Below, one piece after another: positions 45,937 to 56,500 of a DNA stretch of 64,000 nt (positions are counted from its first letter, which is position 1; every line of letters starts with the position of its first letter). The DNA is from Phlebiopsis flavidoalba. Its lineage: Eukaryota; Basidiomycota; Agaricomycetes; Polyporales; Phanerochaetaceae. The stretch covers positions 1 to 64,000 of the forward strand of contig JAOCPU010000032.1 in assembly GCA_035772785.1 (NCBI GenBank). Reading direction: 5' to 3'. A program made the position numbers and the translations under genes. Below the pieces are notes generated by a model. That model ran no database searches. It saw only the letters and a list, made by a program, of their open reading frames with translations, and was not told the origin of the DNA.

Positions 45937-46602
45937 TTCAGCAGATTGTTTCACTCAACCAAATCGCGAAGTGCTGTGGGTAGTTCACTGAAGGGCCTTC
46001 GGACGGCTGGGACATCCCCGTGCGTGGCTTGTATATGGTTTCATGATGATGGGAATCAGCTCAGAAAAGCTTCCGGAAGACAATGTCAACATCCATCTGA
46101 CGCACAGTGCGGAGACATTGTGTTCCCAGGAACAGCTGACAGAAAAAAGATAGAGTTAGCCGCGTACGTATCTACCAAACACGATATAAGTACAGCGTAA
46201 GACTTACAATATCATATGACCCAGAAACACCTGCGACTAGTATCAGGATTACCTGAGTTATGCGCATTGCTGAAGGAGCTCTGTCCTCTGAGTCCATGCC
46301 AGCACCGATTCAATGTACCAGCAGCGCACCAGCAGAGCGCCCGGTCGGTCTAATCAACGCGTGCGGAGAAACAACGTAACAGCCTACCGACGCGCACATT
46401 CAACGCGACCTAACAGAGCCGCATGCAGCGCTTGGAACAGCCTACACTTTGCATAAGTTTGATGAGGCACGTACGTTCTAACAAGTGTTCCAGTCTCGTA
46501 TTCAAATTGACAGACAATTTTATCAGGGATGAGAGTCCTGGTGAATCGTCGCATTGACCCATAGGTATATCCGGCCGAGGAAGAGTTATTATGTCCCTGT
46601 AA
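45741..46602. other. Spacer between tandem F-box copies, with a long T run
   Basis: A T tract of more than 30 bases lies at 45,899-45,931. No coding motif was seen. Confidence 0.5.
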
Positions 46603-47844
46603 TCAGCGAATGAGTATGAGAGTGGTAAAAGTGGTTCCTAGTGGGGACACGTGTGTAGAGTGAGGCTCACACCACCGCCACGTGGCCAGGCGGGCCACAT
46701 GTGGTCTTGGTTTGCGGTTGAGCAGCAAAGCGCCAGAAGGGCCCGTCACTAGCAAGGTGGGCAGTACTTGCGAACTGCGCAGACAACGTTGGAGCGGGTA
46801 CTCGGCCAGACACTTCGGTCTACTTAGGTGCAGTTGGGCACCCAATAGCGACACGAGTCTGACAACATTGATAAAAATCTGCGCACGCACACCACGGAAA
46901 AAGACCCTCACTTGCTCCAAAACCTTTTCGCAGGCTCGACCCGGCGCCCCATCACCAACCACAATCACCCTCCCTTGCCCTACACACGCCCCGCATCTTG
47001 CGTCCTGACAACGCCCGCAAGCCACTTCGCCGCCCCAGCATACACCCGCACGATACCCGCACATTCGCGACATCCGCCCCCGCGGCACGCGTCGCCACAG
47101 CGAGGAACACGACGCGCGTCATGGGGTAGGGAAAAGAAAGCGAACTGAGGGGACGGGAAAGGGCGACAGGAGAAGAAAAACGGCGGAAAAGGGAAAAAGA
47201 GCGCTGAGACAGGAAAGCAAGAGAAAAACGAGCGGTCTCGACGGGGAAAGGTCAGTGCGCGGCGCGCGGGCGCGCGGCTGCGGGGGTGCGCAAGAAGCGT
47301 GCCAGGGTGGATCGCGACGGCCGGCACGAGCGTATCACGGCGCGAACGGTCACGTGAGGGATGCCGATGCCTGGGCGAGTGCGAGCGAAGTCCGCGGGCG
47401 AACGTGACAGAGGGACTTGAGGCTGGAGGAGGCTCGTTTTTTTAGCTTTTTTTTTGTATTCGTTTGTTTTGTTTTCACCTTTTTTTTTTCTTACTAGCGG
47501 GGCGACGTTCCCGCTGCGTATGCGTCCGGCAGTCAGCGGTGGGTTTCCCAAACGCGGCCATGCCGCAGTGATCCGGCTCCCGCGCATAGACGGACTGCGA
47601 AAGAGATGTGAACTGGCTCCGCGGGTCCACGCACGACATACGAGCGCGCAGGCGCACAGCGCTGGCGCGACGCCGCGCTGCAGCGCCTGCCACGCTTGCT
47701 GTAACCGAGTGCCGGGCGACCGCGGCGAAGTGGTCGATGATCCGTTCGCAGACGTCGAGCGGAACTGGCATGGTGCAGAGTCACGTCTGAGTTTGCATGG
47801 ATGCCCTGCATGTGTGCGATGTCAATGAGCTGAGCATACACCAA
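46603..47844 (-). pseudogene. F-box/LRR-like gene (copy 4)
   Basis: A clean F-box start MPVPLDVCERIIDHFAAV (47,771) is followed, after a frame slip, by ALCACALVCRAWTRGASSHL and FRS, matching the second half of the F-box. DNA around 47,606-47,665 is clearly alike to 45,427-45,480 of copy 3, so the two are paralogs. Downstream on the minus strand a long frame (47,088-46,603, with ACEKVLEQVRVFFRGVRAQI and LVSLLGAQLHLSRPKCLAEY) may be the leucine-rich C-terminal part. A short Lys/Phe-rich low-complexity part (about 47,130-47,230 and 47,440-47,500) lies between and may be intronic. As a pseudogene or error-rich gene it can only be assigned to the family. Confidence 0.6.
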
Positions 47845-48834
47845 CTGGTGCTCGAACGCACGATGATGGCTGTGGGTAGACTGGGAGCGTCCTGGTGGGG
47901 CTAATGCTACTGAATATCGCGCGAAGTCTGTACAAGAGTCGCCGCCGAGTGTGTTCCACTCGACGCTGAGTGTAAGGCATGACCTCCAGGAGTGCCTTGT
48001 TCAATGAGGACATAGATTCGGACTTCATAGTTTGAAGGCTTGTACTAAAACAGGGGGATTATGAGGGGTCGTTAGGCCGTTCAAATATGATACGGTTCTG
48101 CGTGTATTTTGTATGCTGCGTGATTTGATGGTCAGAATTAGGAGTGGATAGCCTACACAACAATGGTGATATGCATATGATGTATCGGCACAAGAAACTC
48201 CACGAAAGGGTGGTATTCCTGCCTGGGGCAAAACAAGACTGAAATGGCTTCGCATATATCACAATCGGATGCGCCACATCGCTATACTTACATCACCGTG
48301 AGGGGGGGCCTGCACAAAATCATCTCAAGTGACTCGAAAGCTCCTTTGGGAGGAAATCATCAGCCGAAGTCAACAGCAGGCATTATCGTAAAACTGTTAC
48401 CTTACTCCAGAAGCATACCGCAAACATTGGTCAGATAGAGAATATGTTTACATGGCTAATTCCCCACGGTCCCTACAACAACACAAATGATAACAACGGC
48501 GGAATGACAACGCGTGATAGATTCAATCGCCGTTTGTTTTTGCCTGGGAGTCCTAGGCCTGTCAGCCTCGTGTCGCAACTGCTCCGAGACACTGAAGATC
48601 AAAGTCAGAACTTATCACGAAGATTGGACTTTGGAGAAAGGAATTCTGGGCCGCTTTCCTTCGAGGTAAGATCACACAAAGGAGCTGTGAACCGCAGAGG
48701 TTAAGTACAAGGGAGCACGAACCCAGTGCACGAACCTGCTCCTGAGCGGACGGCCGGCGCTATGGCCAGCGATCGGACGTTGCACCTAAATGCGGAGACT
48801 GGTATATATTCCTAATTGCATCATTTCCAGCATC
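47845..48834. other. No gene recognised
   Basis: Several short frames (for example 48,444-48,704, plus) carry no motif. Confidence 0.35.
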
Positions 48835-48920
48835 ACCCTGGTAGTATATCGGTTAGTACACGCGCCTGTTCATCAATTTCGGTCGCGCGCGAAAGCGGGG
48901 TTCGACTCCCCGCCAGGGAG
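48835..48920 (+). tRNA. tRNA gene with intron or irregular anticodon loop; body Asp/Glu-like
   Basis: D-arm box TAGTATATCGGTTAGTA fits the A box and GGTTCGACTCC is a perfect B box. The acceptor stem pairs CCCTGG with CCAGGG (first pair A:A mismatched), and the T stem is CGGGG/CCCCG. The anticodon stem CGCGC/GCGCG encloses 19 bases, so a 12-base intron is likely. If it lies after position 37 the anticodon reads GTT, whereas other splice choices give GTC or GTG. The discriminator G and overall body resemble fungal tRNA-Asp. Isotype is left open; it may be a pseudogene. Confidence 0.7.
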
Positions 48921-48924
48921 ATAT

Positions 48925-48930
48925 CTTTTT
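48925..48930 (+). terminator. RNA polymerase III terminator of the tRNA gene
   Basis: A run of six T residues begins five bases after the tRNA 3' end. Confidence 0.65.
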
Positions 48931-49322
48931 TCGCTTTCAGCCAAAATTAATGTTTGGATTTGTTGTGCAGCAGCGTTGGATCCTAACAGGGCCAAATAAC
49001 AATCCTCGGCGTGTGCGGTGAGTCAGGCCGCCGCCAGTGTCGCGAGCGAAAGCCCCACTTCCCTTTTTGATCGTGGACGAAGATGGTACCATCTTCTTTG
49101 ATGCTTCATTTGGTGTCAACCCTCTGGGAACGCGTTGCGAGCGCGGTAAGATGCGCTTAGCTCGAAACCTGTCATGCTTTCCACTTCCGAGTCACTCAGA
49201 TACTTACTTCAAGCCATGACGTTTCTGAATACAGTTGCGTTGAAAGGATAAAGAATATTTGTATCCACCTCTGGTAGCATACAGCCCATCGGTTCTTTAC
49301 TCACCCACCTCCCCTTGCGTCA
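48931..49322. other. Intergenic between the tRNA and the small gene at 49,323
   Basis: Nothing recognisable except a pyrimidine-rich stretch (ACTCACCCACCTCCCCTTGC, about 49,298-49,318) that may be the leader of the next gene. Confidence 0.4.
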
Positions 49323-49740
49323 TGAGCAGCGTTGAAGGCAACCCCGCTCTCACTTACGACGACCTCCTCGCGCGATATCCAGCTCACAAACGCGGAGTTC
49401 CTCAAGAAATGCATGCAAGATATCGAAAGATTATTTCTTCTGCCATGGGCTCCCGCTTTGGACGACAAACGGGACAGTGAGATCGTTCGCGTGCAGACAA
49501 AGTCGGAATCTTCTGCTGGACATACTCCAAATTTTCTGTAAGCTTTGTCGTTCAACACACCGTGACATTCGTTTTCACATGCTGCGCTCAGCCAGAAATC
49601 TGTCTATCTACAAGGTAGCCAAGGAAGAGAATGTCTCGGTCAAAGACGTAGAACGCGCCCACGCCGCAAATTTTGGCTCGCTCTTCCGAGCTCACTCACT
49701 CGTTGTCAGCAACCTTGTACCCTCGCGTCGAGCGATATAA
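49323..49740 (+). CDS. Small gene of unknown function, one intron and a probable indel
   Basis: MSSVEGNPALTYDDLLA starts after a CT-rich leader. With one frame slip it continues RDIQLTNAEFLKKCMQDIER, LFLLPWAPALDDKRDSEIV and VQTKSESSAGHTPNFL. A GTAAGC donor (49,539) and a TGCGCTCAG acceptor suggest an intron. The last part, ARNLSIYKVAKEENVSVKDV and ERAHAANFGSLFRAHSLVVS, ends with TAA at 49,738-49,740. The protein would be soluble, helix-rich and about 120-130 residues long. I do not recognise it. Confidence 0.4.
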
Positions 49741-51029
49741 ACGAGAGGAAGCAAAGAGTACCGGTCTCTCAGCCGGAGCACGTTACCAAGGCAGGTCATA
49801 TGCGTGAAGGGAAAGAGGAAACGTAATTCTAGTGAATATGGTACGTTACCTGCCAGAACGCCGCATGTTATTATCCATCTGATACATTTGAACTTCAAGT
49901 GACTTTCGGACGTCACGAGCGTCCTACGTGTCGACCAGGCGAAAAGTATCTTCAGGTCAAAAATATTGTGAACGGCCCGATGGAGCCAGTACGCGTGCCT
50001 TCGTCATCGTTTTCGGAAGTCGGACCTGTACGCATGTGTATAGACCTCATGGCTGAGACGAGAGCCCGTGGAGACAGGACGGGTATGCTGCGGAAAAAGC
50101 ATGGTGACATTAATCTCCATCGCATGTAACACAGTCCTCTGACGAGGTACCTCACTGTAGGATGGCTTCGTGGAAGACAGGGAGAAGCATAAAGAAACAA
50201 GATACCACCCCAACGGAAACGTGAAGGAAAAAAGAGGGTGACATTAATCTCCATCGCATGCAGTGTGTCATCCTCCTTTGCGCTCCTTTGTGCTTGCAGA
50301 TTTGGATGCTGAACGAGACAAGAGATTGACGATTGGTGGTGCGCATATACCTACCTGCCTTTCGCCCGTGGGGCCTCACAGATATTCAGTCGGGGGTAGC
50401 AAACTTGAAGTCATCACCGACAACACAAATCGCTACTCGGAACTATTGGGTCCTTGTCAGCCCCTGGTGTCATACGATTCTCTCTAACGGAAAAGTACCC
50501 ACTGTCGCTTGTACAGCCGAATCTATGCGCCCCCTACCCAGATAGTCATTGCCGATCGCCCCTCGCACACGAACTATGATGTGGCGGTTCGAACAGCGGC
50601 ACCTGGCTTGCATCGAGCTCAACAACCCACCCCTAACTTTGAAAGTCCTACATTTGCTGAAGAGCAGCCGTCGACAAGATCCATGCTTTAAAACGCGGAT
50701 CAATCCATCTTTTCGAGTGCGTTGCCCGTGCGTGATGGACATCCGGTGCAAACGCCAAGGCCATGCGCATCGTGATCAGAATCCTTTAACGCACCTTCCT
50801 GTTCGCATTACTGATGACCTCCAATTTCACTACCCGACACTCGGGCGCACACTTGTACACCCACCCAATTCATGGGTGCATCTCTAGGGTCGCAGATCGA
50901 TCCCCGCGGTTTGCGGCGTAGTTAGCTCCGCGTCCCGTTAGTGCCAGGCCCGCGGGATCTTCTGACATGCATCACAACCCTCAAACATGGTGCAGGAATG
51001 GCCTTCTTCAGTCCGACGATCCCGCTGGG
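49741..51029. other. No clear gene; short direct repeat inside
   Basis: A frame around 50,549-50,887 (with LNNPPLTLKVLHLLKSSRRQ) is open but not recognised. The 24-base direct repeat at 50,103 and 50,237 is listed separately. Confidence 0.35.
50103..50260 (+). repeat. 24-base exact direct repeat, 134 bases apart
   Basis: GGTGACATTAATCTCCATCG plus CATG occurs at 50,103-50,126 and again at 50,237-50,260. The preceding GGAAAAA(A) is also shared. Confidence 0.8.
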
Positions 51030-51735
51030 CACCCCCCTTTGAGACAGGTCATGAACTATGATGTTCCTGTTGAGAACATCATCCAGCTCATAGTGGATCG
51101 CATTACCACCTACTGCTCAACGTGGGAAACAATCGCATACAACAAGTCTTCCAGGGATGTAGCAAGCACACGGCTTGGGTCCGCAAGGGCACAGTCTACG
51201 CGAATCACCTCCAGCACGCGTACCTTCTCTACCCCGTCTCAGCCCCGACTCCACGCGAGGCGAACCAGCACACCACCGCACTCCGCATTCCAGTACAGAA
51301 TCCACCCCCTCTGAACGAACACCCAAGACCGCACGTACACCCCCCTCCCACGCCGCACACTCACCCCCCGCCCATTTCGCTGCCTCAAACATCCTTCTCA
51401 CCCTCCTCGCCCCGGCACACGCGCCCCGTCGCTCGCTCGGCGGCTTCACATTGCGCATGTGCCTCTGGGAGCTCGAGACCCCGCGCTTGCGCTGGCTCGC
51501 GAATGCGCACGCGCTGGGACGGCGCATGACGCGACGCATGCGGCGCAATGCGAAGTGGTTTTGGTGTTGGCTGCTGCGTTTTGGATCCGGCATGGGAGCT
51601 TGTTTTGTGGCGTGCAAGCAGGGCTGGTGTGGGGGTGGTTTGGGAGGTTGCGCGGGATCTGAAGGGTCGGTTTGCAGGTACGTTGTTTTATTTGGGTCGG
51701 TACTTGGAGCTCATGCGGCCAGGCCAGTGGTGTAA
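51030..51735 (+). pseudogene. Probable F-box-like remnant (copy 5)
   Basis: MNYDVPVENIIQLIVDRITT resembles the first F-box helix (VP-E-I--IVD-I). Across a frame slip it continues FQGCSKHTAWVRKGTVYANH, similar to the C--AW-RR---LF half. A basic, tryptophan- and leucine-rich part follows (CLWELETPRLRWLANAHALG). The residues match less well than in copies 2-4, so this is a moderate call. Confidence 0.4.
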
Positions 51736-52285
51736 TATGTTTGTGATAACAACATCATGTACACTATCCGCCACAATAGTGGATGATGCAATAAATAGTT
51801 GGCATTTGTACGCTATTGTGTCAAGGGCATGTTGGAGTTCGTTGTAAGCAGGGCAACTCACGTTCTCCGAGGTCGCATAGCAACGCAGCACCCACGCTCC
51901 GCCGCCTCTCCTATAGTCTATAGAGGTCTCGTGATGAGCGTGGGAGATCTTCGATCCACAGATCGCATCGCGCGATCACACTCCTTGACCCGGATTAGGA
52001 AAGGCAAGTTCAACTTGCTCTCTCCCTCGTCCATCCGCTTCGGCCACCTTTACGTGCCGCCCTCTATACGTTCTCATTGACTCACCGGATTCAGCTCCAT
52101 AAATACGACATGATGATAGTGCGTCAAATCCCCAACCATCCGCATCATGGCTCCCACCCCGAGTACGTTTGCGAACAATCCTCCCTGCTCTGCTCACTTG
52201 TCTAACTTTCACTTGGCCAAGAAGACGTCGCGTAGAGCGGCCTCTGCTCAGCGGCGATTGACACGTTGACAAGAGAGAACCGAAA
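51736..52285. other. No gene recognised
   Basis: Short frames only. A pyrimidine-rich stretch near 52,015-52,035 may belong to a promoter of the kinase-like gene. Confidence 0.35.
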
Positions 52286-52952
52286 ATGTTTGTCAAAGTA
52301 GATCAGCCCGTGCCCCAGCTCCCTCTACGGCTGGGACACCACCATGGAACGACTCGCTCCCGAAAGCCCATCCGAGCCATTCCAGTACAAGATCGACTGC
52401 GCGGGCGTGACGTACAAGACCAAGCGCCTTCTCTCCGCGCTCGCCACAGGGGCCATCCGTGGCCGCGGGACTCGGGTATGGGAAGTACGCGAGCTCACGG
52501 CAGATGGCGAAGAAGGCGATAAACCCCTGGTCTTGAAGGATGCGTGGGTGGAGTCGACTCTCAAGCGCGAAGCAGACATCCTCCAGGAGGTACGTGCCGC
52601 TGCCGAGTCGAAGGGTCTCCTCGAGTGCTTTGAACGGCACTTTATGCAAATCAGGAGATCGGGCGATGTCTACATTGGGAAGAACAAGAGTCTTGACCAT
52701 ACGCACATGCTCATTTCCCGAGGGAGACGTCTGAATTCACCGCCTCTCAACGCCGGCTCTAGAAAGCGATCGAAGCGCTCTCGCAAGGCTCTCCGAAAGA
52801 AGGGTTCAGCAGATGCGGTTGACGAGATATTAACAACATGGTCCAAGCCCCAAACCCACCACCGCATTGTGTTTGAAGAACTAGGGCGCACAGTCGCCCA
52901 GATTAACACCTACTCGGGCGCATTGAGCGCAATATCAGACGCCATGACATAA
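52286..52952 (+). pseudogene. FunK1-type fungal protein kinase, N-lobe fragment
   Basis: FunK1 kinases are a large family expanded in mushroom-forming fungi. The readable frame begins MERLAPESPSEPFQYKIDCA (52,344), with a WDTT block just before it in the same frame. GRGTRVWEVRELTADGEEGD and PLVLKDAWVESTLKREADIL follow. VLKDAWV holds the lysine expected of the ATP-binding VLK motif, and READIL is the alpha-C helix region. GDVYIGKNKSLDHTHMLISR and HHRIVFEELGRTVAQINTYS follow, the hinge region of the family. The frame ends ISDAMT (TAA, 52,950-52,952), before any HRD catalytic loop or DFG, and the next 500 bases contain none. This is an N-lobe relic without the catalytic loop. Its 202 residues are well short of a complete kinase domain. 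Confidence 0.7.
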
Positions 52953-53599
52953 GAAGGACTTTGAACATCCGAGTCGAAAATCTGAGTCTGAAAGACGGTC
53001 TAAATGCACACAAGATAGTCGCTGAGAGAAGTAGCCGCAGACGCCGCGAAAGTTGACACACGCAGCTCCGGAGGAAATCATCATACGAAGCAATCCTCCG
53101 AGGCCGAGAACGTATCTGAGAAGGTAGCCTCAGACACCACAAAGGCTGACCCACAGCAGCTCCCAAAGTCATCCTCCGAGGACACCCACGACCGAAAGAA
53201 ACGTAGACAGAGAAAGTAGCCGCAGACACATCAAAAAAATTGACCCACAGCAGCTCTCTACACCCTCAGAATCATCGACGAGCGATCCTCCGAGGAGGGC
53301 CGAGGCCGAGGCCGTCCAGCGCAAAACGGTGCAAGGTCAACTAAGGCAGGGCTGTCTCTGCTGAAACTGGTGCATGACGCGGGCCGCGGGGGTGCGAAAA
53401 ACTGGACTTTGATGTATTGAGTGGCGAGCGGAAATGTTTTGAGGGACGACTCTGGGATTTGCTCTTTCTGTTCACCTGCACGGTTCACCGTCGCTATTCC
53501 GTGATTAGGATACGAAAATCCCAGATTTGTTCTCTATGATCACCTGCACGTCTGTCATCCGAATCGTTCAAATCTCTGCAACTGTGATACACCGCGAAT
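52953..53599. other. Flank of the kinase fragment; no C-lobe
   Basis: Three related segments near 53,035-53,065, 53,125-53,190 and 53,215-53,290 share GCCGCAGAC- and TGACCCACAGCAGCTC-like phrases. They look like a short degenerate repeat of about 80-100 bases. No kinase C-lobe motif is present. Confidence 0.4.
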
Positions 53600-56500
53600 T
53601 AATTCATGAATCCTTGGACATTAGTAGGGGGGGGGCGCGGCACGCGAGCGTGCTGCGCGCCGTGTGCGCTCGACGCAATGAGCCAAGCCGAGGTTGCGGC
53701 GGCTGGCGGTGTCAGGGGGTTAGGGGTGCGGCGGGGGGTCTGGGGGGGGGGAGGGGGGGGCGGTGTGGGGGGCGGGCGACTCCTCTCGCCTGTTTGATCT
53801 TGAGTGTATTTCCCATAAACACAGAGATCGCAACTCTACCGTCGTCTACTTGTGCAAGAATCCTCATGTCTCGCCCGCACATACTAAGCAACAAAGTTAA
53901 ACATGCATACACCTCACCAGGGTATACAAAAAAGATACTACCTACTCTACCGAAACCCAAAATGCGTGTCTTTTCATAGTTCCGAAGATGCTATATACAA
54001 GTCAAGTTATTACAGGGCCAACAGCAGTGTGCCCAGATATATCAGCCAACAATTTAAAAGTTCTTTGCCCACTTTTTCATCGCCGACGCCACCACGCTCG
54101 AGTCTGTCCAGGGCAACCCAATCAGGCCCGCGCCCACAGTTGATGAAAACAAAGAACGTACCACCAATTTCACACACTCCCATCAAGAACACCAACGCTC
54201 AGCACTACAAGGCGTCCCGGCAACCCACAACCCACACCCCACCTATCCCTCCCCCATACTTCCGCACAGTCTCCCCCACCCTCCCCCTGCTCCGCACCAG
54301 TCGGGCACCGTGCGTACTATCGCCTATACATCCTATTATTCACAGCCACTGTGCTCCGCTCCCATCCCCCATCAGCTTTTGGTCCCCCACACACAAAAAA
54401 ACAAAGAAGCACGCACCGCGCCGATAGGCCGCGAATAATCCACATCGTGTCCCCGCAAACTCAGCGCAGCTGGCGCCCATCCCCATCGCGCGGGGGTCGT
54501 AGCAGGGGGGGGGGGGCCCCTCGGCGGCGCCGCGCCGCTTCGAGTGCGTCTGGTCACGCGCCGGGCACCCCCCGTGAGGCAGGGGGCATAATCCTGCGCG
54601 AACAACCGGAGGGGGGTAACGCCCCCAAAATCGGGGAGTTCGGGCGGGGCGAGGCTCGGAGGCTCGCGAACGAGCGAGGAGCAGGAAGGAGCAAGAGAGG
54701 CAGGGGGAGGAGATTGGGGAAGGAGAGGAGGAGGAGGAGACGAGGGTCCGATGCAAAAGGCTGCCAACACAGCGACGACTCCGGCCTGCTTCTCGTATAG
54801 ACGCGGCTTCGGCGGCGCTCCTGGGGAAGGAAGCGTCCCGGCCGCGTGCCCGTGCCCACCGCGTGCTCGAGCTCGAGTGGGCTGTGCGCAGAGGCACCCG
54901 CCAAGCCAGTCGCGGTGCCCGCGCGTCCGAGTCCTGCTCGACGCGAAATAGGCGTTTGGCTCGTTATGCGCCTTTCCGGGAAGGACCACGAAGGGGGGAG
55001 AGGGGCGGGGGGGGGGGGGGGGGTGCGTCCCCGGGCGAGCCCGCGGGTCGAGCGGCGCCCGCCTTGCGAGCCACCGCGGGCCCGGCTCCGGGCCCTTTTT
55101 TTGCCCCCCCCCCACCTCACCTCGCTGGCCCACTTCGAGGCAGTGGGTTGGTGAAGCTTCGCGGGACGCCCCGCGCTGCTCCATGCTCTCCTGCGGTAGT
55201 CGAAGCACGACCGTGAGCGCCAGCAGGGGGGCGCGTTGTAGACGGACCGCGCGGGGCTGTCCCGTGTCGTCCCGCGTGAGAAGCGGCTTCGTTGTGCGCG
55301 CTGGGCGGTGGGCCGCCGGCGGGCTTGAGGGTCGATCCACAGGGCCATTAATCCCAACCAAACGCCCAATAATCCGAGCACCAGACCCTCTTATTGCGCC
55401 CTGGTTCGTGCGCCAGCCTACATTCCATCTCCAAGTCAGCAAAAAGGTCGGTCCGGGTCGGAAGGGAAAGAAACGAAGGGAGGAGGAAAAGAAGAAAGGG
55501 AAACATACCCCCTCCCCCCCGAACCGATTCCGCCCCCCCTCGCCCAGCGCCCGCAATAAGCGTCCCCCGTCCGCGAGCCGAGGTCCTTGGACGGTCGTCC
55601 GTTGTTGCGCGACGCTCGCCGGGGGGCCGTGTACGGTCCCCGAGGTTCCCGACCCTGTCCGTCCACCGTCGTCCGGGCGCCAGCGTGAGGCTGAGGCTGG
55701 GGGGCCGGAGAACGCTTGCGGAGACGCTGTCGCCCTCGGTGATCGGGCAGGAAGGGGTAAAGCGTGCGGGTTAGGGTGGTTTTGTTTGTGGACGTCGATT
55801 TCCCTGTGAGGAAGAGAGCAGGATAAGGGGGAGGGAGGGAAGCCCCGGGGCCTGGTGGATCTCGTCCCGCCGATGGAGGATGTGGATGGATATTGCTGAC
55901 CGGGGGGGGTGCGGTTTGAGATGGAGACCGGGGGGATCGGACACCGATGAAAGGACGCGGCGGATACGTGGGGAGGGTGTGGAAGGCGTGCGGAAGGAGT
56001 TTTAATTGGGAATGGCTGTTGGGTGATTGTGGAAGTTGATGGTGGAAGCGTGGTTGGCGGCGAAAAGCGGCGGTATTTTGTGAAGTTGAGGTAGTTGGTG
56101 TTGAGATCCGGTGGTTTGGGGATCGAAAGCGTCGGGTATCGAAATCGTAGATGCAGCCGAAATCGTAGTTGGCACCGAAGTCGTAGTTAATCGAATCGTG
56201 TGGTTGGTGTGCGTTGATATAGTCGGTATCGAAATCGTCGGCACGAACACCGTCGAATCGAACTCGAAGGGACGTCGGGAGAGACCAAACGAAACAGGAA
56301 AAACTCGTCCAGCGCCGTACTAACGCCAAAGGATCAGAAAAACACGCCCAGGCTAGAGCGAGAGGATCTTGGGCATCGCGAGCGGCAGCGATCGAAGCCG
56401 CGGCGCACCACAAAACGCAACAGCAAAGGGAGTGGACTCAACGACAAAGAGCGACAACAGACATAGTAACGAAGACGATGGTTGGAAAGAACGGAATAGA

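Noticed and set aside
54372..55556. 394-codon open frame on the minus strand
   Set aside because: It overlaps long frames on both strands, translates to Pro/Arg/Ser-rich low-complexity sequence and has no domain; composition explains its openness.
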